64,000 nt of DNA from Halogeometricum sp. S1BR25-6 (GTDB lineage Archaea; Halobacteriota; Halobacteria; Halobacteriales; Haloferacaceae), in assembly GCF_031624495.1 (NCBI RefSeq), contig NZ_JAMQOP010000001.1, positions 124,001 to 188,000 on the forward strand, written 5' to 3'. How positions within the stretch are numbered: position 1 is the first letter of the stretch; each line of letters opens with the position of its first letter. The notes below the pieces were generated by a model, which worked only from the letters and a program-made list of their open reading frames with translations, was not told where the DNA came from and did no database searches. Shown here in pieces: positions 45,219-54,324 of this stretch. Position numbers and translations under genes: made by a program.

Positions 45219-46148
45219 ATGTCCGTTCTCAGCAGCGCGGCGGCCGCGCCGTTACAGACGACGCCGAACCCGGACCCGGTTCCGGATTCGCTGAACGAAC
45301 TCCTCGTGCAGTACGGCGGACTCGTCGGGGGAATCATCAAATTCGTCGTCGCGTTCTTCGTCGTTTGGTTTCTCGCACGCCTCGTCCTCGTTCCCATCGC
45401 CAAGCGCCTGATGGAGGGCGCGGGCTACGACGAGACGGTGTTGAGCCTCGCGGACAGCCTCCTCGGCGCGTTGGCCGTCGTCCTCGCCATCGCCATCGCG
45501 TTCACCGTCGCCGGGTTCGGGCAGGTCATCGCGGCGTTCGCCACGTTGGCCGGCGCCCTCGCCCTCGCACTCGGGTTCGCCGCGCAGGACCTCCTCTCGA
45601 ACTTCGTCGCCGGCGTGTTCATCCTGAAGGACAAACCGTTCGAGGTGGGCGATTGGATCGAGTGGAACGACATGTCCGGGCGCGTCGAGGACATCGACCT
45701 GCGCGTCAGTCGCGTGAAGACGTTCGACAACGAGCGCATCACGGTGCCGAACTCCGAACTCGCCGACAACGCGGTGAAGAACCCCGTCGCCTACGACAAA
45801 CTCCGCCAGAAGTTCGTCTTCGGCATCGGCTACGACGACGACATCGACCACGCTCGCTCGGTCATCGTCGAGGAGGCGGAGACGAACCCCGACATCCTCG
45901 ACGACCCCGCGCCGGACGTGCGCGTGACCGAACTCGCGGACTCCTACGTCGGCCTCCAGTCGCGCTTCTGGATATCCGACCCCGGCCGCTCGGACTTCGT
46001 GCGCATCCGCTCGGACTTCGTGCAGGCGGTCAAGGAGCGTCTCGACGCCGAGACCATCGACATGCCGTACCCCTACCGCCAACTCACCGGGGCGGTGGAG
46101 ACGACGGTCACCGACTCGGAGTCGCGGTCGACGGTGACCGACGACTGA
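45219..46148 (+). CDS. MscS-family mechanosensitive channel
   Basis: A 309-residue channel with three hydrophobic helices (about 33-55, 78-98 and 100-130). The pore-lining third helix and its Gly/Ala-rich continuation read FATLAGALALALGFAAQDLLSN, followed by the beta-domain signature FEVGDWIEWNDMSGRVEDIDLRVSRVKTFDNE and ITVPNSELADN. The N terminus up to residue 25 is Pro/Asn-rich. Such channels vent solutes on osmotic downshift, which fits a salt-loving cell. Good TATA box, so leaderless. Confidence 0.93.
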   Translation: MSVLSSAAAAPLQTTPNPDPVPDSLNELLVQYGGLVGGIIKFVVAFFVVWFLARLVLVPIAKRLMEGAGYDETVLSLADSLLGALAVVLAIAIAFTVAGFGQVIAAFATLAGALALALGFAAQDLLSNFVAGVFILKDKPFEVGDWIEWNDMSGRVEDIDLRVSRVKTFDNERITVPNSELADNAVKNPVAYDKLRQKFVFGIGYDDDIDHARSVIVEEAETNPDILDDPAPDVRVTELADSYVGLQSRFWISDPGRSDFVRIRSDFVQAVKERLDAETIDMPYPYRQLTGAVETTVTDSESRSTVTDD

Positions 46149-46320
46149 CGACCGATGACCGGCCTCTCGGTCGGTCGGTTTCGTCGCGACGATTCCTTTT
46201 TCGGAACCGTCCGCCGGCCGAGACGGTGCGGAGCGGTTTCGCGCGACCGACCAATGGTGTGCGTCCGTCCCTCCCGACCGAGAGAGCTCTTTGTCCTCAG
46301 CGCGCCTTCTAGCGTCCGTT

Positions 46321-46833
46321 ATGTCAACGAGAGCGACTTCGGGAACGGCAGAACAGACCGACGGAATGGAGACCATCGAGACACCCGAGATGACCGAGCG
46401 CATCGCGGGCGTCGAAAGCTGGCAGGCCGGCGTCGTCGCGGGCCTCCTCGGGTCCATCGCGTTCGGGGCGATGATGGCCGTCGTCTCCCCCGGCGCGCTG
46501 ACCGCGGCGATTCCGGCGATGTACGGCCTCTCGGGCGGGATGGCTGGGACGTTCATCCACCTCTCGCACGGCGCCGTCCTCGGCGTCGCGTTTGCGGCCG
46601 TCCTCCGCGCGCGGCCCGACTTCGGAAACACTGTGGGCCGCGCGACGGCCGCGGGCGCCGCCTACGGCGTCGTCCTCTGGGTCGTCTTAGCGGTCCTCGT
46701 GATGCCCGTCTGGCTCTCGGCCGTCGGATTCGCGGGGGCCCCGTCGCTCCCTAACGTTGACGCGATGAGCCTCCTCGGTCACGTCGTCTATGGCGCCGTC
46801 CTCGGTGCGGCGTACCCGATGCTGCGCCGGTGA
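46321..46833 (+). CDS. Four-helix membrane protein, tandem paralogue 1
   Basis: A 170-residue membrane protein. After a 35-residue polar N terminus there are four hydrophobic segments; the last two, AAYGVVLWVVLAVLVMPVWL and SLLGHVVYGAVLGAAYPML, are almost shared with the neighbour at 47013. There is no catalytic motif; the domain is common in haloarchaea and unknown to me by name. ATG at 46321. It is the first of two adjacent copies. Confidence 0.75.
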   Translation: MSTRATSGTAEQTDGMETIETPEMTERIAGVESWQAGVVAGLLGSIAFGAMMAVVSPGALTAAIPAMYGLSGGMAGTFIHLSHGAVLGVAFAAVLRARPDFGNTVGRATAAGAAYGVVLWVVLAVLVMPVWLSAVGFAGAPSLPNVDAMSLLGHVVYGAVLGAAYPMLRR

Positions 46834-46984
46834 CCGGCCGACTTGCGTCCGATTTTCCGACCGCTTCGACCCGCCTCGGCGACTGCTCCCGCTCGGACGT
46901 TCCGAATTATCCAGTAATATTTGCTCCCATCCTGCGTAAAGCTATCTCCCTCGTGCGGCATCCGCACCGCTCCGAGGTGGTGTT

Positions 46985-47011
46985 ATGAGCCATGTTACCG
47001 CTACTCAATAA
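46985..47011 (+). CDS. Possible 8-aa upstream ORF
   Basis: ATG at 46985 encodes MSHVTATQ and stops with TAA at 47009-47011, one nucleotide before the ATG at 47013 (TAA C ATG). GAGGTG at 46974-46979 is a fair ribosome site for it. If real, ribosomes finishing it could restart directly on the membrane-protein gene. Confidence 0.3.
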   Translation: MSHVTATQ

Positions 47012-47012
47012 C

Positions 47013-47477
47013 ATGGCAACCGAGTCAGCCACACAGCGGGTCGAATCGACCTCGAACGGCGACTGGCAGGCGGGCGCAGTCGCCGGTATCATCGGCGGCG
47101 TCGCGATGGGCGCGTTGATGGCGGTCCGGATGCCGGGCGTCCTCGACGTCGCCATCCCGTCGATGTACTTCCTCGCGGGCGGACTCGCCGGGTTCACCGT
47201 CCACGTCGCGCACGCCGCGGTGCTCGGCGTCGGATTCGCGGCGCTCGCGGCGACGCAGACACCGCTGTCGACGGGACGGAGCGTCGGTCTGGGCGTCGCG
47301 TACGGCGTCGTCCTCTGGGTCGTCCTCGCGGTTCTCGTGATGCCGATTTGGCTCTCGGCGGTCGGGTCACCGGCGAACCCGCCGTTTCCGAACGTGAACG
47401 CCACGAGTCTCGTCGGACACGTCGTCTACGGGGCGGTGGCGGGCGCCGCGTACCCGGCCGTCCGGGAACGACTCTGA
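47013..47477 (+). CDS. Four-helix membrane protein, tandem paralogue 2
   Basis: A 154-residue membrane protein clearly paralogous to the gene at 46321 (QAGAVAGIIGGVAMGALMAV; AYGVVLWVVLAVLVMPIWLS; SLVGHVVYGAVAGAAYPA). I prefer the ATG at 47013 (MATESATQRVE), which matches the polar start of the first copy, over an ATG at 46992 that would add seven residues. TATA-like AGTAATATTT at 46912-46921 is about 65 nt before, so the leader is longer than usual and contains an 8-codon ORF. Function unknown. Confidence 0.75.
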   Translation: MATESATQRVESTSNGDWQAGAVAGIIGGVAMGALMAVRMPGVLDVAIPSMYFLAGGLAGFTVHVAHAAVLGVGFAALAATQTPLSTGRSVGLGVAYGVVLWVVLAVLVMPIWLSAVGSPANPPFPNVNATSLVGHVVYGAVAGAAYPAVRERL

Positions 47478-47607
47478 ACGGCATCGCGTCCCGGCCGACG
47501 CCGCGGTTTCGACGAGTCGCGCGCCGTCGCCCGGAACCGTCTCCAGCGCGGACAGTCGACTTCGACGGGCAAACAGCCTCTTCCGTCCCACGGTGCTACT
47601 CGAAATT

Positions 47608-48099
47608 ATGTTCGGTGCATATACTGTCGGAAAGAAAGCGGCGAAGTTCGGGTACAAACGGCTCGGCATCCCGGGAGCGGTGGCCTCGGGCGGCCTCGCA
47701 CTCGTCGGCTACGTCGCCGTGCGGCGGGCGCTGAAGTCCGCGGTGAAATCGGACAACGTCTCCTCGGCCATCGACGCCGAGGAGATAAAGACCGCCGTCG
47801 ACGAGGACGGCCTCGCCGCGGTAACCGATGAGGAGACGTTAGACGAGGCGATAAACGAGGACGAACTGGAGGGCGCCGTCGACTTCGAGGAGGTCGGGTC
47901 GTCGGCCGGGGCGGAGTCCGAGGAGTTGACCGAGGACGGGGACGGTGTCGACGTGGTCGATTCGGAAGACGACGTCGACGTGGTGGACCCGTACGACGAG
48001 ACCGACGGCTCCGGGTCGGTCGACGTGGTGGACGAGACGGACGGCGAGAGCAAAGCCGAAAACGACGACGCGAGCGACGACGGCGACGAGTCGGCGTAG
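47608..48099 (+). CDS. Membrane protein with long acidic tail
   Basis: A 163-residue protein with an N-terminal region (about 1-45) containing LGIPGAVASGGLALVGYVAVR, one membrane helix. The remaining 115 residues are strongly acidic (Asp/Glu with Val and Ser), including a repeat of DVVD-like units: GVDVVDSEDD, DVDVVDPYDE, SVDVVDETDG. No family recognised. ATG at 47608 taken over a GTG at 47593 because the charged-plus-hydrophobic start MFGAYTVGKKAAKFGY is the conserved type of N terminus. It converges with argF 19 nt away. Confidence 0.6.
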   Translation: MFGAYTVGKKAAKFGYKRLGIPGAVASGGLALVGYVAVRRALKSAVKSDNVSSAIDAEEIKTAVDEDGLAAVTDEETLDEAINEDELEGAVDFEEVGSSAGAESEELTEDGDGVDVVDSEDDVDVVDPYDETDGSGSVDVVDETDGESKAENDDASDDGDESA

Positions 48100-48118
48100 C
48101 GACGGAGCGCCCGTTCGA

Positions 48119-49018
48119 CTACTCGTCCAGCAACTCGACCAACAGCCCCTTCTGGGCGTGCAGGCGGTTCTCCGCTTGGTCCCACACCAGCGCGCGGTCC
48201 GATTCGAGTACGTCGTGGCTTATCTCCTCGCCGCGGTGGGCGGGCAGACAGTGCATCACCTTCGCGTCCATTCCCGAGAGCAGGTCCTCGTTCACCTGGT
48301 AGCCCTCGAAGGCGGCCAGTTTCTCGTGGCGTTCGCTCTCCTGTCCCATCGATATCCAGACGTCGGTGTACACCACGTCGGCGTCGGCGACGGCCTCCTC
48401 GGGCGTCTCCGCGATGGTCGGTTCCCCGCCGTACTCGGCGGCGTGCGCTATCACGTCGTCGTCGATGCCGTAATCGTCCGGCGTGGCGACGGTGACGTCC
48501 AGTCCCGCCATCGCCGCGCCGACGACGAACGACTGGGCGACGTTGTTGCCGTCGCCGACCCACGCGGCGTTCACGCCGTCGAAGCCGCCGAACTCCGCCC
48601 TGATTGTGAGCAGGTCCGCGAGCGTCTGGCAGGGGTGCGCGTCGTCGGTCAGTCCGTTGACGACGGGCACGTCGGCGTACTTCGCTATCTCCTCTAAATC
48701 CGAGTGGTCGAACAACCGCATCATCGCGGCGTCGACGTAGCGCGAGAGCACCCGCGAGGTGTCAGACAGCGGTTCGCCGCGCCCGAGGTGGATGTCGTCG
48801 GGGCCGAGGAAGATGGCGTGCCCCCCGAGTTGCGTCATCCCCGTCTCGAAGGAGATGCGCGTGCGCGTGCTGGGTTTCTCGAATACCATGCCGAGCGTCT
48901 TGTCTTCAAGGCGGGCGCCGTCCGCGCCCGACGCGATGGCCGCGGCGCGGTCTAAGACTGTCTCCAGTTCGTCCGCGCTCAGGTCGTCGATGTCGAGGAA
49001 GTGGGTGGTTTCGAGCAT
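48119..49018 (-). CDS. argF: Ornithine carbamoyltransferase
   Basis: A 299-residue enzyme that makes citrulline from ornithine and carbamoyl phosphate. KPSTRTRISFE (about 47-57) is the carbamoyl phosphate S-T-R-T-R motif; HPCQTLADLLT near 128 binds carbamoyl phosphate and the ornithine backbone; MHCLPAHRG near 252 holds the catalytic Cys. It is the last gene of the leftward arg cluster, 5 nt after argE. All key residues are present. Confidence 0.95.
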   Translation of the reverse strand: MLETTHFLDIDDLSADELETVLDRAAAIASGADGARLEDKTLGMVFEKPSTRTRISFETGMTQLGGHAIFLGPDDIHLGRGEPLSDTSRVLSRYVDAAMMRLFDHSDLEEIAKYADVPVVNGLTDDAHPCQTLADLLTIRAEFGGFDGVNAAWVGDGNNVAQSFVVGAAMAGLDVTVATPDDYGIDDDVIAHAAEYGGEPTIAETPEEAVADADVVYTDVWISMGQESERHEKLAAFEGYQVNEDLLSGMDAKVMHCLPAHRGEEISHDVLESDRALVWDQAENRLHAQKGLLVELLDE

Positions 49019-49023
49019 ACCTG

Positions 49024-50232
49024 TCACTCCGTCAGCGTCTCGCAGACGTTCGTCAGCACCTCGATGGCGGCGTCGTACTCCGCGAGGTCGAGGTGCTCGT
49101 TCGGCGCGTGGTCGAGGTCCGAGTTGCCGGGGCCGTAGGTGGCCATCGGGCAGTCCCACGCGCCCGCGTAGATGTTCATGTCGCTGGTGCCGGTCTTCCG
49201 CAGGAGGCGGGGGTCGCCGTCGGCCTGCCGGATGGCGACGCGGAACGCCCGCGCCACCTCCGTCCGCGGGTTCGTCATGACGGGCGGGATGGGCCGGTTC
49301 CAGTGGACGCTCCCCTCCGTCAGTTCGCCCTCGGCGACCTCCCGCACGTCGTCGATGCCGAACCGGGGCGGGACGCGGAACTGCACGTCCACCTCCGCCT
49401 CGACGGCCAGTCCGTCCTCCGTGGGGCCGCCGTGGAACGTCACGGGTTTCGTCGTCACGGTGTCGAAGACGCCCTCCTCCTCGTCGGCGTCGAAGAAGTC
49501 GGCCACGCGCGACCACCAGTCGACGGCCGACTGGATGGCGTTGTTCTCCGGGCGCGAGGAGTGCCCGAGTTCGCTCGTCCCGACGTACGTCCCCGAGAGG
49601 ATGCCGCGGTAGCCGAGGGTAATTCCGTCCCACCCCGAGGGCTCGCCGTTGATGACGGCGTCGGGGGCGTCCCTGTCCTCTATGAGGTGCCACGCCCCTT
49701 TCGAGGTGGTCTCCTCCTCGACGACGCCGACGAAGGAGACGCCCGTCTCGACGGCGGCGACGGCCATCGACGCGAGGGGGCCGGTGGCGTCGACGCTGCC
49801 GCGCCCCCAGAGCACGTCGTCCTCTATCTTCACCGGCACGTTGCCGGGGACGGTGTCGATGTGCGAGGTGAGAAGCACCGAGTCGTCGGCGGGCGCGCGG
49901 ACGTTGCCCACCTCGTCTATCCACACCTCGCGGTCGTGCGCCTCGAAGAACGCTCTCAGCCGCTCGGCCGCCGCCGACTCGTTCCCGGAGACGGCGGGCG
50001 TTGCGACGAGGTCCGCCAGCAGCGTCTGCGCCTCGTCCAACCCGTCCGTGAGACCCGCCTGCACGTCGAACTGCATCGGTTCGTCGCCGGAGCCGTCGGG
50101 CCCGTCGACAATCGCGCCCGACCCGTCCGTCGCGGGCGCCGACCGCTCGGCGTCCGCGTCGGTGCCGTTCGCGTTCGTCCGAGCGGCGCGCTCCTCTTCG
50201 TTCCGCTCTTCGTCGGTCAGTTGCGCGCTCAT
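49024..50232 (-). CDS. argE: LysW-ornithine hydrolase (ArgE/LysK type)
   Basis: A 402-residue M20 metallopeptidase that releases ornithine from the LysW carrier. TSHIDTVPG (about 121-129), WGRGSVDATGP and VEEETTSKG contain the zinc ligands and catalytic Glu. GTSDMNIY and the C-terminal GPGNSDLDHAPNEHLDL complete the site. A 50-residue acidic Ala/Asn/Asp extension precedes the fold; an internal ATG at the beginning of MQFDVQAGL is an alternative start. Its ATG overlaps the argD stop (ATGA), and argF follows after 5 nt. Confidence 0.9.
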   Translation of the reverse strand: MSAQLTDEERNEEERAARTNANGTDADAERSAPATDGSGAIVDGPDGSGDEPMQFDVQAGLTDGLDEAQTLLADLVATPAVSGNESAAAERLRAFFEAHDREVWIDEVGNVRAPADDSVLLTSHIDTVPGNVPVKIEDDVLWGRGSVDATGPLASMAVAAVETGVSFVGVVEEETTSKGAWHLIEDRDAPDAVINGEPSGWDGITLGYRGILSGTYVGTSELGHSSRPENNAIQSAVDWWSRVADFFDADEEEGVFDTVTTKPVTFHGGPTEDGLAVEAEVDVQFRVPPRFGIDDVREVAEGELTEGSVHWNRPIPPVMTNPRTEVARAFRVAIRQADGDPRLLRKTGTSDMNIYAGAWDCPMATYGPGNSDLDHAPNEHLDLAEYDAAIEVLTNVCETLTE

Positions 50233-51365
50233 CGCAGCACCTCCGTGAACGCGTCGACGAACTCGTCGGCGTGGTCCTCCGTGACGATAAGCGGCGGCAG
50301 CAGGCGCACCACCGACCGCCCGGCGGGCAGCGCCAGCACCCCCTCGCTGATGGCGAGGTTCTTCAGGATGCGGTTCGCGCCGCGTTTCACCTGCACTCCG
50401 AGCATGAGACCCTGTCCGCGCACCTCGCGCACGGGCAGGTCGTGCTCCTCCGTCGCCGTCTCGATTTCGGATTTGAGATACTCGCCGACGGCGGCGGCGT
50501 GGCCGGGGATGTCCTCGTCGACGACGGTCTCCAAGGTGGCGTTGGCCGCCGCGCAGACGACGGGGCCGCCGCTGAACGTCGACCCGTGGTTGCCGGGGTC
50601 CTCGGCGATCCAGTCGGCGACGAGCGTCGCGCCCATCGGGAGGCCGTTTGCGATGCCCTTCGCGGAGGTGAGGATGTCGGGTTCGACGCCGGCCGCCTCG
50701 CAGGCCCACAGCAACCCCGTCCGGCCGAGACCGGTCTGAATCTCGTCGAAGACCAGCGCCGCGCCGGCCTCCTCGGTCGCCTCGCGCGCCGTCTCCAGAT
50801 ACTCCGTCGCGGCGGGGTGGATGCCGCCCTCGCCCTGCACGGGTTCGAGGAAGACGGCGGCCGTCTCCTCGTCCACGGCCTCGGCCAACTCTTCGCCGTC
50901 CCCGTAGCTGACGAACTCCACGTCGCCGGCGAGCGGTTCGAACGGCTCTTTGTACTTGTCCTTCCACGTCATCGCCAGCGCGCCCATCGTCCGGCCGTGG
51001 AAGCCGCGCTTCGTTGCGATTATCTTCGAGCGACCGGTCGCCGAGCGGGCGAACTTCATCGCCGCCTCGTTGGCCTCCGTCCCGGAGTTGCAGAGCCAGA
51101 CGTTCGAGACGTCGCCGGGGGCGAGGGTACCCAGTTTCTCGTACAGTTCCGTTCGGACGTCGACGGGGTAGGAGGCCTGCACGTACGTCAACTTCTCCGC
51201 CTGCGTCTGCACCGCCTCGGTGACCGCGGGGTGGTCGTGTCCGAGGGTGGCGACGGCGTAGGAGGCGCCGAAGTCCAGATACTCGGTGCCGTCCTCGCCG
51301 TACAGGTACGCGCCCTCGCCGGACTCGATTCCGATGGGTTTCTCCGAGAAGACGAAGCCGCTCAT
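50229..51365 (-). CDS. argD: LysW-glutamate semialdehyde/acetylornithine aminotransferase
   Basis: A 378-residue class III PLP aminotransferase. The PLP phosphate contacts NSGTEANEAAMKFAR (about 95-108), LVFDEIQTGLGRTG (about 200-213) and the Schiff-base lysine in LTSAKGIANGLPMG (about 232) are present. It makes the omega amino group of the protected ornithine precursor. In this cluster the substrate is most likely LysW-bound rather than N-acetylated, because argX and lysW are present and no acetyltransferase (argA/argJ) is. Its start overlaps the argB stop by 4 nt. Confidence 0.92.
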   Translation of the reverse strand: MSGFVFSEKPIGIESGEGAYLYGEDGTEYLDFGASYAVATLGHDHPAVTEAVQTQAEKLTYVQASYPVDVRTELYEKLGTLAPGDVSNVWLCNSGTEANEAAMKFARSATGRSKIIATKRGFHGRTMGALAMTWKDKYKEPFEPLAGDVEFVSYGDGEELAEAVDEETAAVFLEPVQGEGGIHPAATEYLETAREATEEAGAALVFDEIQTGLGRTGLLWACEAAGVEPDILTSAKGIANGLPMGATLVADWIAEDPGNHGSTFSGGPVVCAAANATLETVVDEDIPGHAAAVGEYLKSEIETATEEHDLPVREVRGQGLMLGVQVKRGANRILKNLAISEGVLALPAGRSVVRLLPPLIVTEDHADEFVDAFTEVLR

Positions 51366-52297
51366 GCGTCCACCTCCTCCGCGACGGCGGCGGCGTCGAC
51401 GTGCGTGCCGCCCCCGCGAAGCGCCTCCACGACGGGGTCGTTCACGTTCGCGTCCGCGACGATGACCTTCGACGCGCCGCCGGTCAGCGCCTCCTTCGCC
51501 GCCATGACCTTCTTCGTCATGAAGCCTTCAGCCGCCGATTCGAGCGCCTCGAACTCCGCGGGCGTCCGAACCGACCCGATGAGCGTCGCCTCGTCGTCGG
51601 GGTCCTCGTAGACGCCCGTCACGTCCGTGAGGACGACGAGTTCGGCGCCGAGGGCGCCCGCGACGGCCGCCGCCGCGCGGTCCGCGTCGGCGTTGACCGC
51701 CGCGCCGTCGTCCGCAAGCATGGGGACGGTGACCACGGGTACGTAGTCGTCGCCGAGCAGCGTCTCCAACAGCGAGGCGTTCACGCCGGTTATCTTCCCG
51801 GAGTGGTCGCCGCGCTTGATCTTCTTTTTCCCGTCTTCGACGACCCGCACGGCCGACTTCCGGGGACCGGTGAGTAGGGCACCGTCGACGCCGGAGAGGC
51901 CGAGGGCGTTTACGCCCGCCCCCTGCAGCGTCGTCACGAGGTCGGTGTTGAGTTTGCCGGGCATCACCATCGAGAACACCTCCATGGTGCGCTCGTCGGT
52001 GAACCGGCCGACGACGCCCGAGGGCGTCTCGACGTAGGTGGGTTCCTCGCCGAGTTCTTCGAGGGTGTCGTCCACCGCCGTCGACCCGCCGTGGACGACG
52101 ACCACGTCGCGGCCGTTGGCGACGAGGTGCGCGACGTCCTGCACGGCGCCGGCCGGGTCCACCGCTCGCGCGCCGCCGACTTTGACGACCACCGGCGGTT
52201 CGTCCGCCGGAACGGTGCCGCCGTCGGCGCGGAGCGTCTCGTTGTCGGCCAGTTCGTCGTGCATCGCGCGCAGTTCGTCGCGTGTGTAGTGGGTCAT
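51362..52297 (-). CDS. argB: LysW-glutamate/acetylglutamate kinase
   Basis: A 311-residue amino-acid kinase. VVVKVGGARAVDPAG (about 36-50), VVVVHGGSTAVD (about 66) and the later VNADADRAAAAVAGALGAE (about 205-225) with LTDVTGVYED mark the nucleotide and substrate sites. It phosphorylates the carrier-bound glutamate side chain (LysZ-like). Long, soluble, with standard Arg/His contacts; feedback sites cannot be told by eye. It shares a 4-nt overlap with argD and is 83 nt after argC. Confidence 0.92.
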   Translation of the reverse strand: MTHYTRDELRAMHDELADNETLRADGGTVPADEPPVVVKVGGARAVDPAGAVQDVAHLVANGRDVVVVHGGSTAVDDTLEELGEEPTYVETPSGVVGRFTDERTMEVFSMVMPGKLNTDLVTTLQGAGVNALGLSGVDGALLTGPRKSAVRVVEDGKKKIKRGDHSGKITGVNASLLETLLGDDYVPVVTVPMLADDGAAVNADADRAAAAVAGALGAELVVLTDVTGVYEDPDDEATLIGSVRTPAEFEALESAAEGFMTKKVMAAKEALTGGASKVIVADANVNDPVVEALRGGGTHVDAAAVAEEVDA

Positions 52298-52380
52298 CGG
52301 TTGGGTCGAAACGGTCGTGTGGGATTCGGTGTGTGGGTGCTGCGTGGTCGGTCGCGGTCCGGGGTTCGGCGGCGGGTCGC

Positions 52381-53451
52381 TCAGGGCGACCCGACCGGGT
52401 GCAGGCCGGCGAACTCCAGACCGGCCGTCTCCTCGACTCCGAGGGCGACGTTCGCGGCGTGGACCGCCTGCCCGGCGGAGCCTTTCATCATGTTGTCGAT
52501 GGCCGAGAAGACGACCACCCGGCGGTTCGAGGGGTCGAGTTCGAAACCGACCTCCGCCATGTTGGTCCCGGCCACGGACTTCGGTTCGGGGTAGCGGTAG
52601 ACGCCGCCGCCGCCCGCGACGGTGCGGACGAACGGTTCGTCGGCGTAGCTCCCCCGATACGCCTTCCAGAGGTCGCCCTTCGAGACGGGCGACTCGGGAA
52701 AGACGTGACAGGTCGCGCTGGCGCCGCGGACCATGTCCACGGCGTGGACGGTGAAAGAGACGGAGACGCCGAGGAACTGCTCTATCTCGGCCTCGTGACG
52801 GTGGCCGATGGGTGCGTACGGGCGGACGATGCCCGAACGTTCGGGGTGGCTGGAGGCGTCGCCGCCGCCGGCGCCACCCTCCGAGGAGCCGACTTTCACG
52901 TCGACGACCACCTGCTCGTCTCCCTCCAAGATGCCGGCGTCGAACATCGGCTTGAGGCCGAGAATCGTCGCCGTCGCGTTACAGCCACCGGAGGCGATGA
53001 GGTCGGCGCCGGGGAGGTTCTCGCGGTTTATCTCGGGGAGGGCGTACTCCGCCTTCTCCAGGTATTCGGGGCAGACGTGCCCGTCGTACCACTCGTCGTA
53101 CTGCTCCTCCGTATCGAGTCTGAAATCGGCCGAGAGGTCGACCACCGTGTCGGCAGCCTCCTGAAACTCGTCTATCTGCTCCATCGAGACGCCGTGCGGC
53201 GTCGCGGCGAACAGCGCGTCCACGGATTCGAGGTCCTCGGGGGAGGTGAACCGCAGGTCCATCTCGCGCAGGTTCGGATGGACGTGACCGACGGTCTTGC
53301 GCTCCTTCGAGCGACTCGTCGCCTGCACCACGTCGAACTCGGGGTGCTGGTAGAGGAGGCGGAGCAGTTCCCCGCCGGTGAAGCCGCTGCCGCCGACGAC
53401 GCTTGCGGTGTACTCGGCCTCGGTCGTATCCGTCGCGTGCTCCCCGCTCAT
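52381..53451 (-). CDS. argC: LysW-glutamyl-phosphate/N-acetyl-gamma-glutamyl-phosphate reductase
   Basis: A 356-residue NADPH-dependent reductase of the ArgC/LysY type. SVVGGSGFTGGELLRLLYQHPE (about 17-38) is the dinucleotide fold, and LIASGGCNATATILGLKP (about 150-167) includes the catalytic Cys. The C-terminal half, with SSEGGAGGGDASSHPE and HRHEAEIEQFL, is typical. It reduces the acyl phosphate to the semialdehyde on the carrier. Overlaps argX by 4 nt (53448-53451). The internal ATG usage and start at 53451 are standard. Confidence 0.93.
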   Translation of the reverse strand: MSGEHATDTTEAEYTASVVGGSGFTGGELLRLLYQHPEFDVVQATSRSKERKTVGHVHPNLREMDLRFTSPEDLESVDALFAATPHGVSMEQIDEFQEAADTVVDLSADFRLDTEEQYDEWYDGHVCPEYLEKAEYALPEINRENLPGADLIASGGCNATATILGLKPMFDAGILEGDEQVVVDVKVGSSEGGAGGGDASSHPERSGIVRPYAPIGHRHEAEIEQFLGVSVSFTVHAVDMVRGASATCHVFPESPVSKGDLWKAYRGSYADEPFVRTVAGGGGVYRYPEPKSVAGTNMAEVGFELDPSNRRVVVFSAIDNMMKGSAGQAVHAANVALGVEETAGLEFAGLHPVGSP

Positions 53452-54323
53452 GCGGTCGCCTCTGCGAAGCCGGCTTCGTCCTGTACCTTCGCTTCCAACC
53501 AGTCGACGACGAGGGCGGGCACGTCCACGTCAACGGCGTCGTTCAGCGCCTTGAACTCGACGGTGTGGTTGACCTCGTGGACCGTGTAGTCGTCGCCCGT
53601 TTCCATGAGGTCCACGCCCAGCAGGCCGCCGCCGACGGCGTCGGAGGCCTTCTCGACCAGTTCCAGCGCGCGGTCGTCGAGTTCGAACGCCTCGACCTCG
53701 CCGCCCTTCGCGGCGTTCGTGAGCCAGTGGTCCGACGAGCGCGTCATCGCCGCGACGGGTTCGCCGTCGACGGCGAGCACGCGGATGTCGCGGCCGGGTT
53801 TCTCGACGAACTCCTGCACGTAGAACACCTTGTGCTCGTAATTGCCGAGCGTGGATTTGTGTTCGAGGATGGCTTCTGCGGCCGACTCGGAGTCTATCTT
53901 CGCCATCAGCCGGCCCCACGACCCGACGACGGGCTTCAGCACGCAGGGGTAGCCGAACCGCTCGATGGTCTCCATCGCGCTGTCGGTGGTGAACGACACC
54001 TCCGTGTTCGGCGTGGGGACGCCCGCCTGCTGCAGGGCGAGGCTGTTTTTCACCTTGTCGGCGCAGACGTCCGCCGTCTCCGCCGAGTTCACGACGGGGA
54101 TGTCGTAGCTCTCGAGGAACTGCGTGACGTACAGACTGCGGCTCGTCGCCAGACAGCGGTCGAGGGCGACGTCCACCTCGTCGAGTACCGCCGGCGGTTC
54201 CGCGATGCTGAACTGCTCTTTCCGGACGTCTATCTTCGTCACCTCGTGCCCGCGCTCGCGAAGCTCCGAGAGGAGGAGCTTCTCGTCCCTGCGTATCCGG
54301 GAGTAGAGCAGTCCAACGTTCAT
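53448..54323 (-). CDS. argX: Glutamate--LysW ligase (ArgX/LysX)
   Basis: A 291-residue ATP-grasp ligase that attaches glutamate to the C-terminal glutamate of LysW. MNVGLLYSRIRRDEKLL is the family start. ATP-grasp features include GYPCVLKPVVGSWGRLMAKI (about 130-150), KVFYVQEFVEKPGRDIRVLAV and the metal-binding LLGVDLMETGDDYTVHEVNHTVEFK. A sequence-specific choice between LysX (aminoadipate) and ArgX (glutamate) depends on one motif near the substrate; context (argG/argH/argF) favours ArgX. It starts immediately after lysW (1 nt between stop and ATG). Confidence 0.93.
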   Translation of the reverse strand: MNVGLLYSRIRRDEKLLLSELRERGHEVTKIDVRKEQFSIAEPPAVLDEVDVALDRCLATSRSLYVTQFLESYDIPVVNSAETADVCADKVKNSLALQQAGVPTPNTEVSFTTDSAMETIERFGYPCVLKPVVGSWGRLMAKIDSESAAEAILEHKSTLGNYEHKVFYVQEFVEKPGRDIRVLAVDGEPVAAMTRSSDHWLTNAAKGGEVEAFELDDRALELVEKASDAVGGGLLGVDLMETGDDYTVHEVNHTVEFKALNDAVDVDVPALVVDWLEAKVQDEAGFAEATA

Positions 54324-54324
54324 C

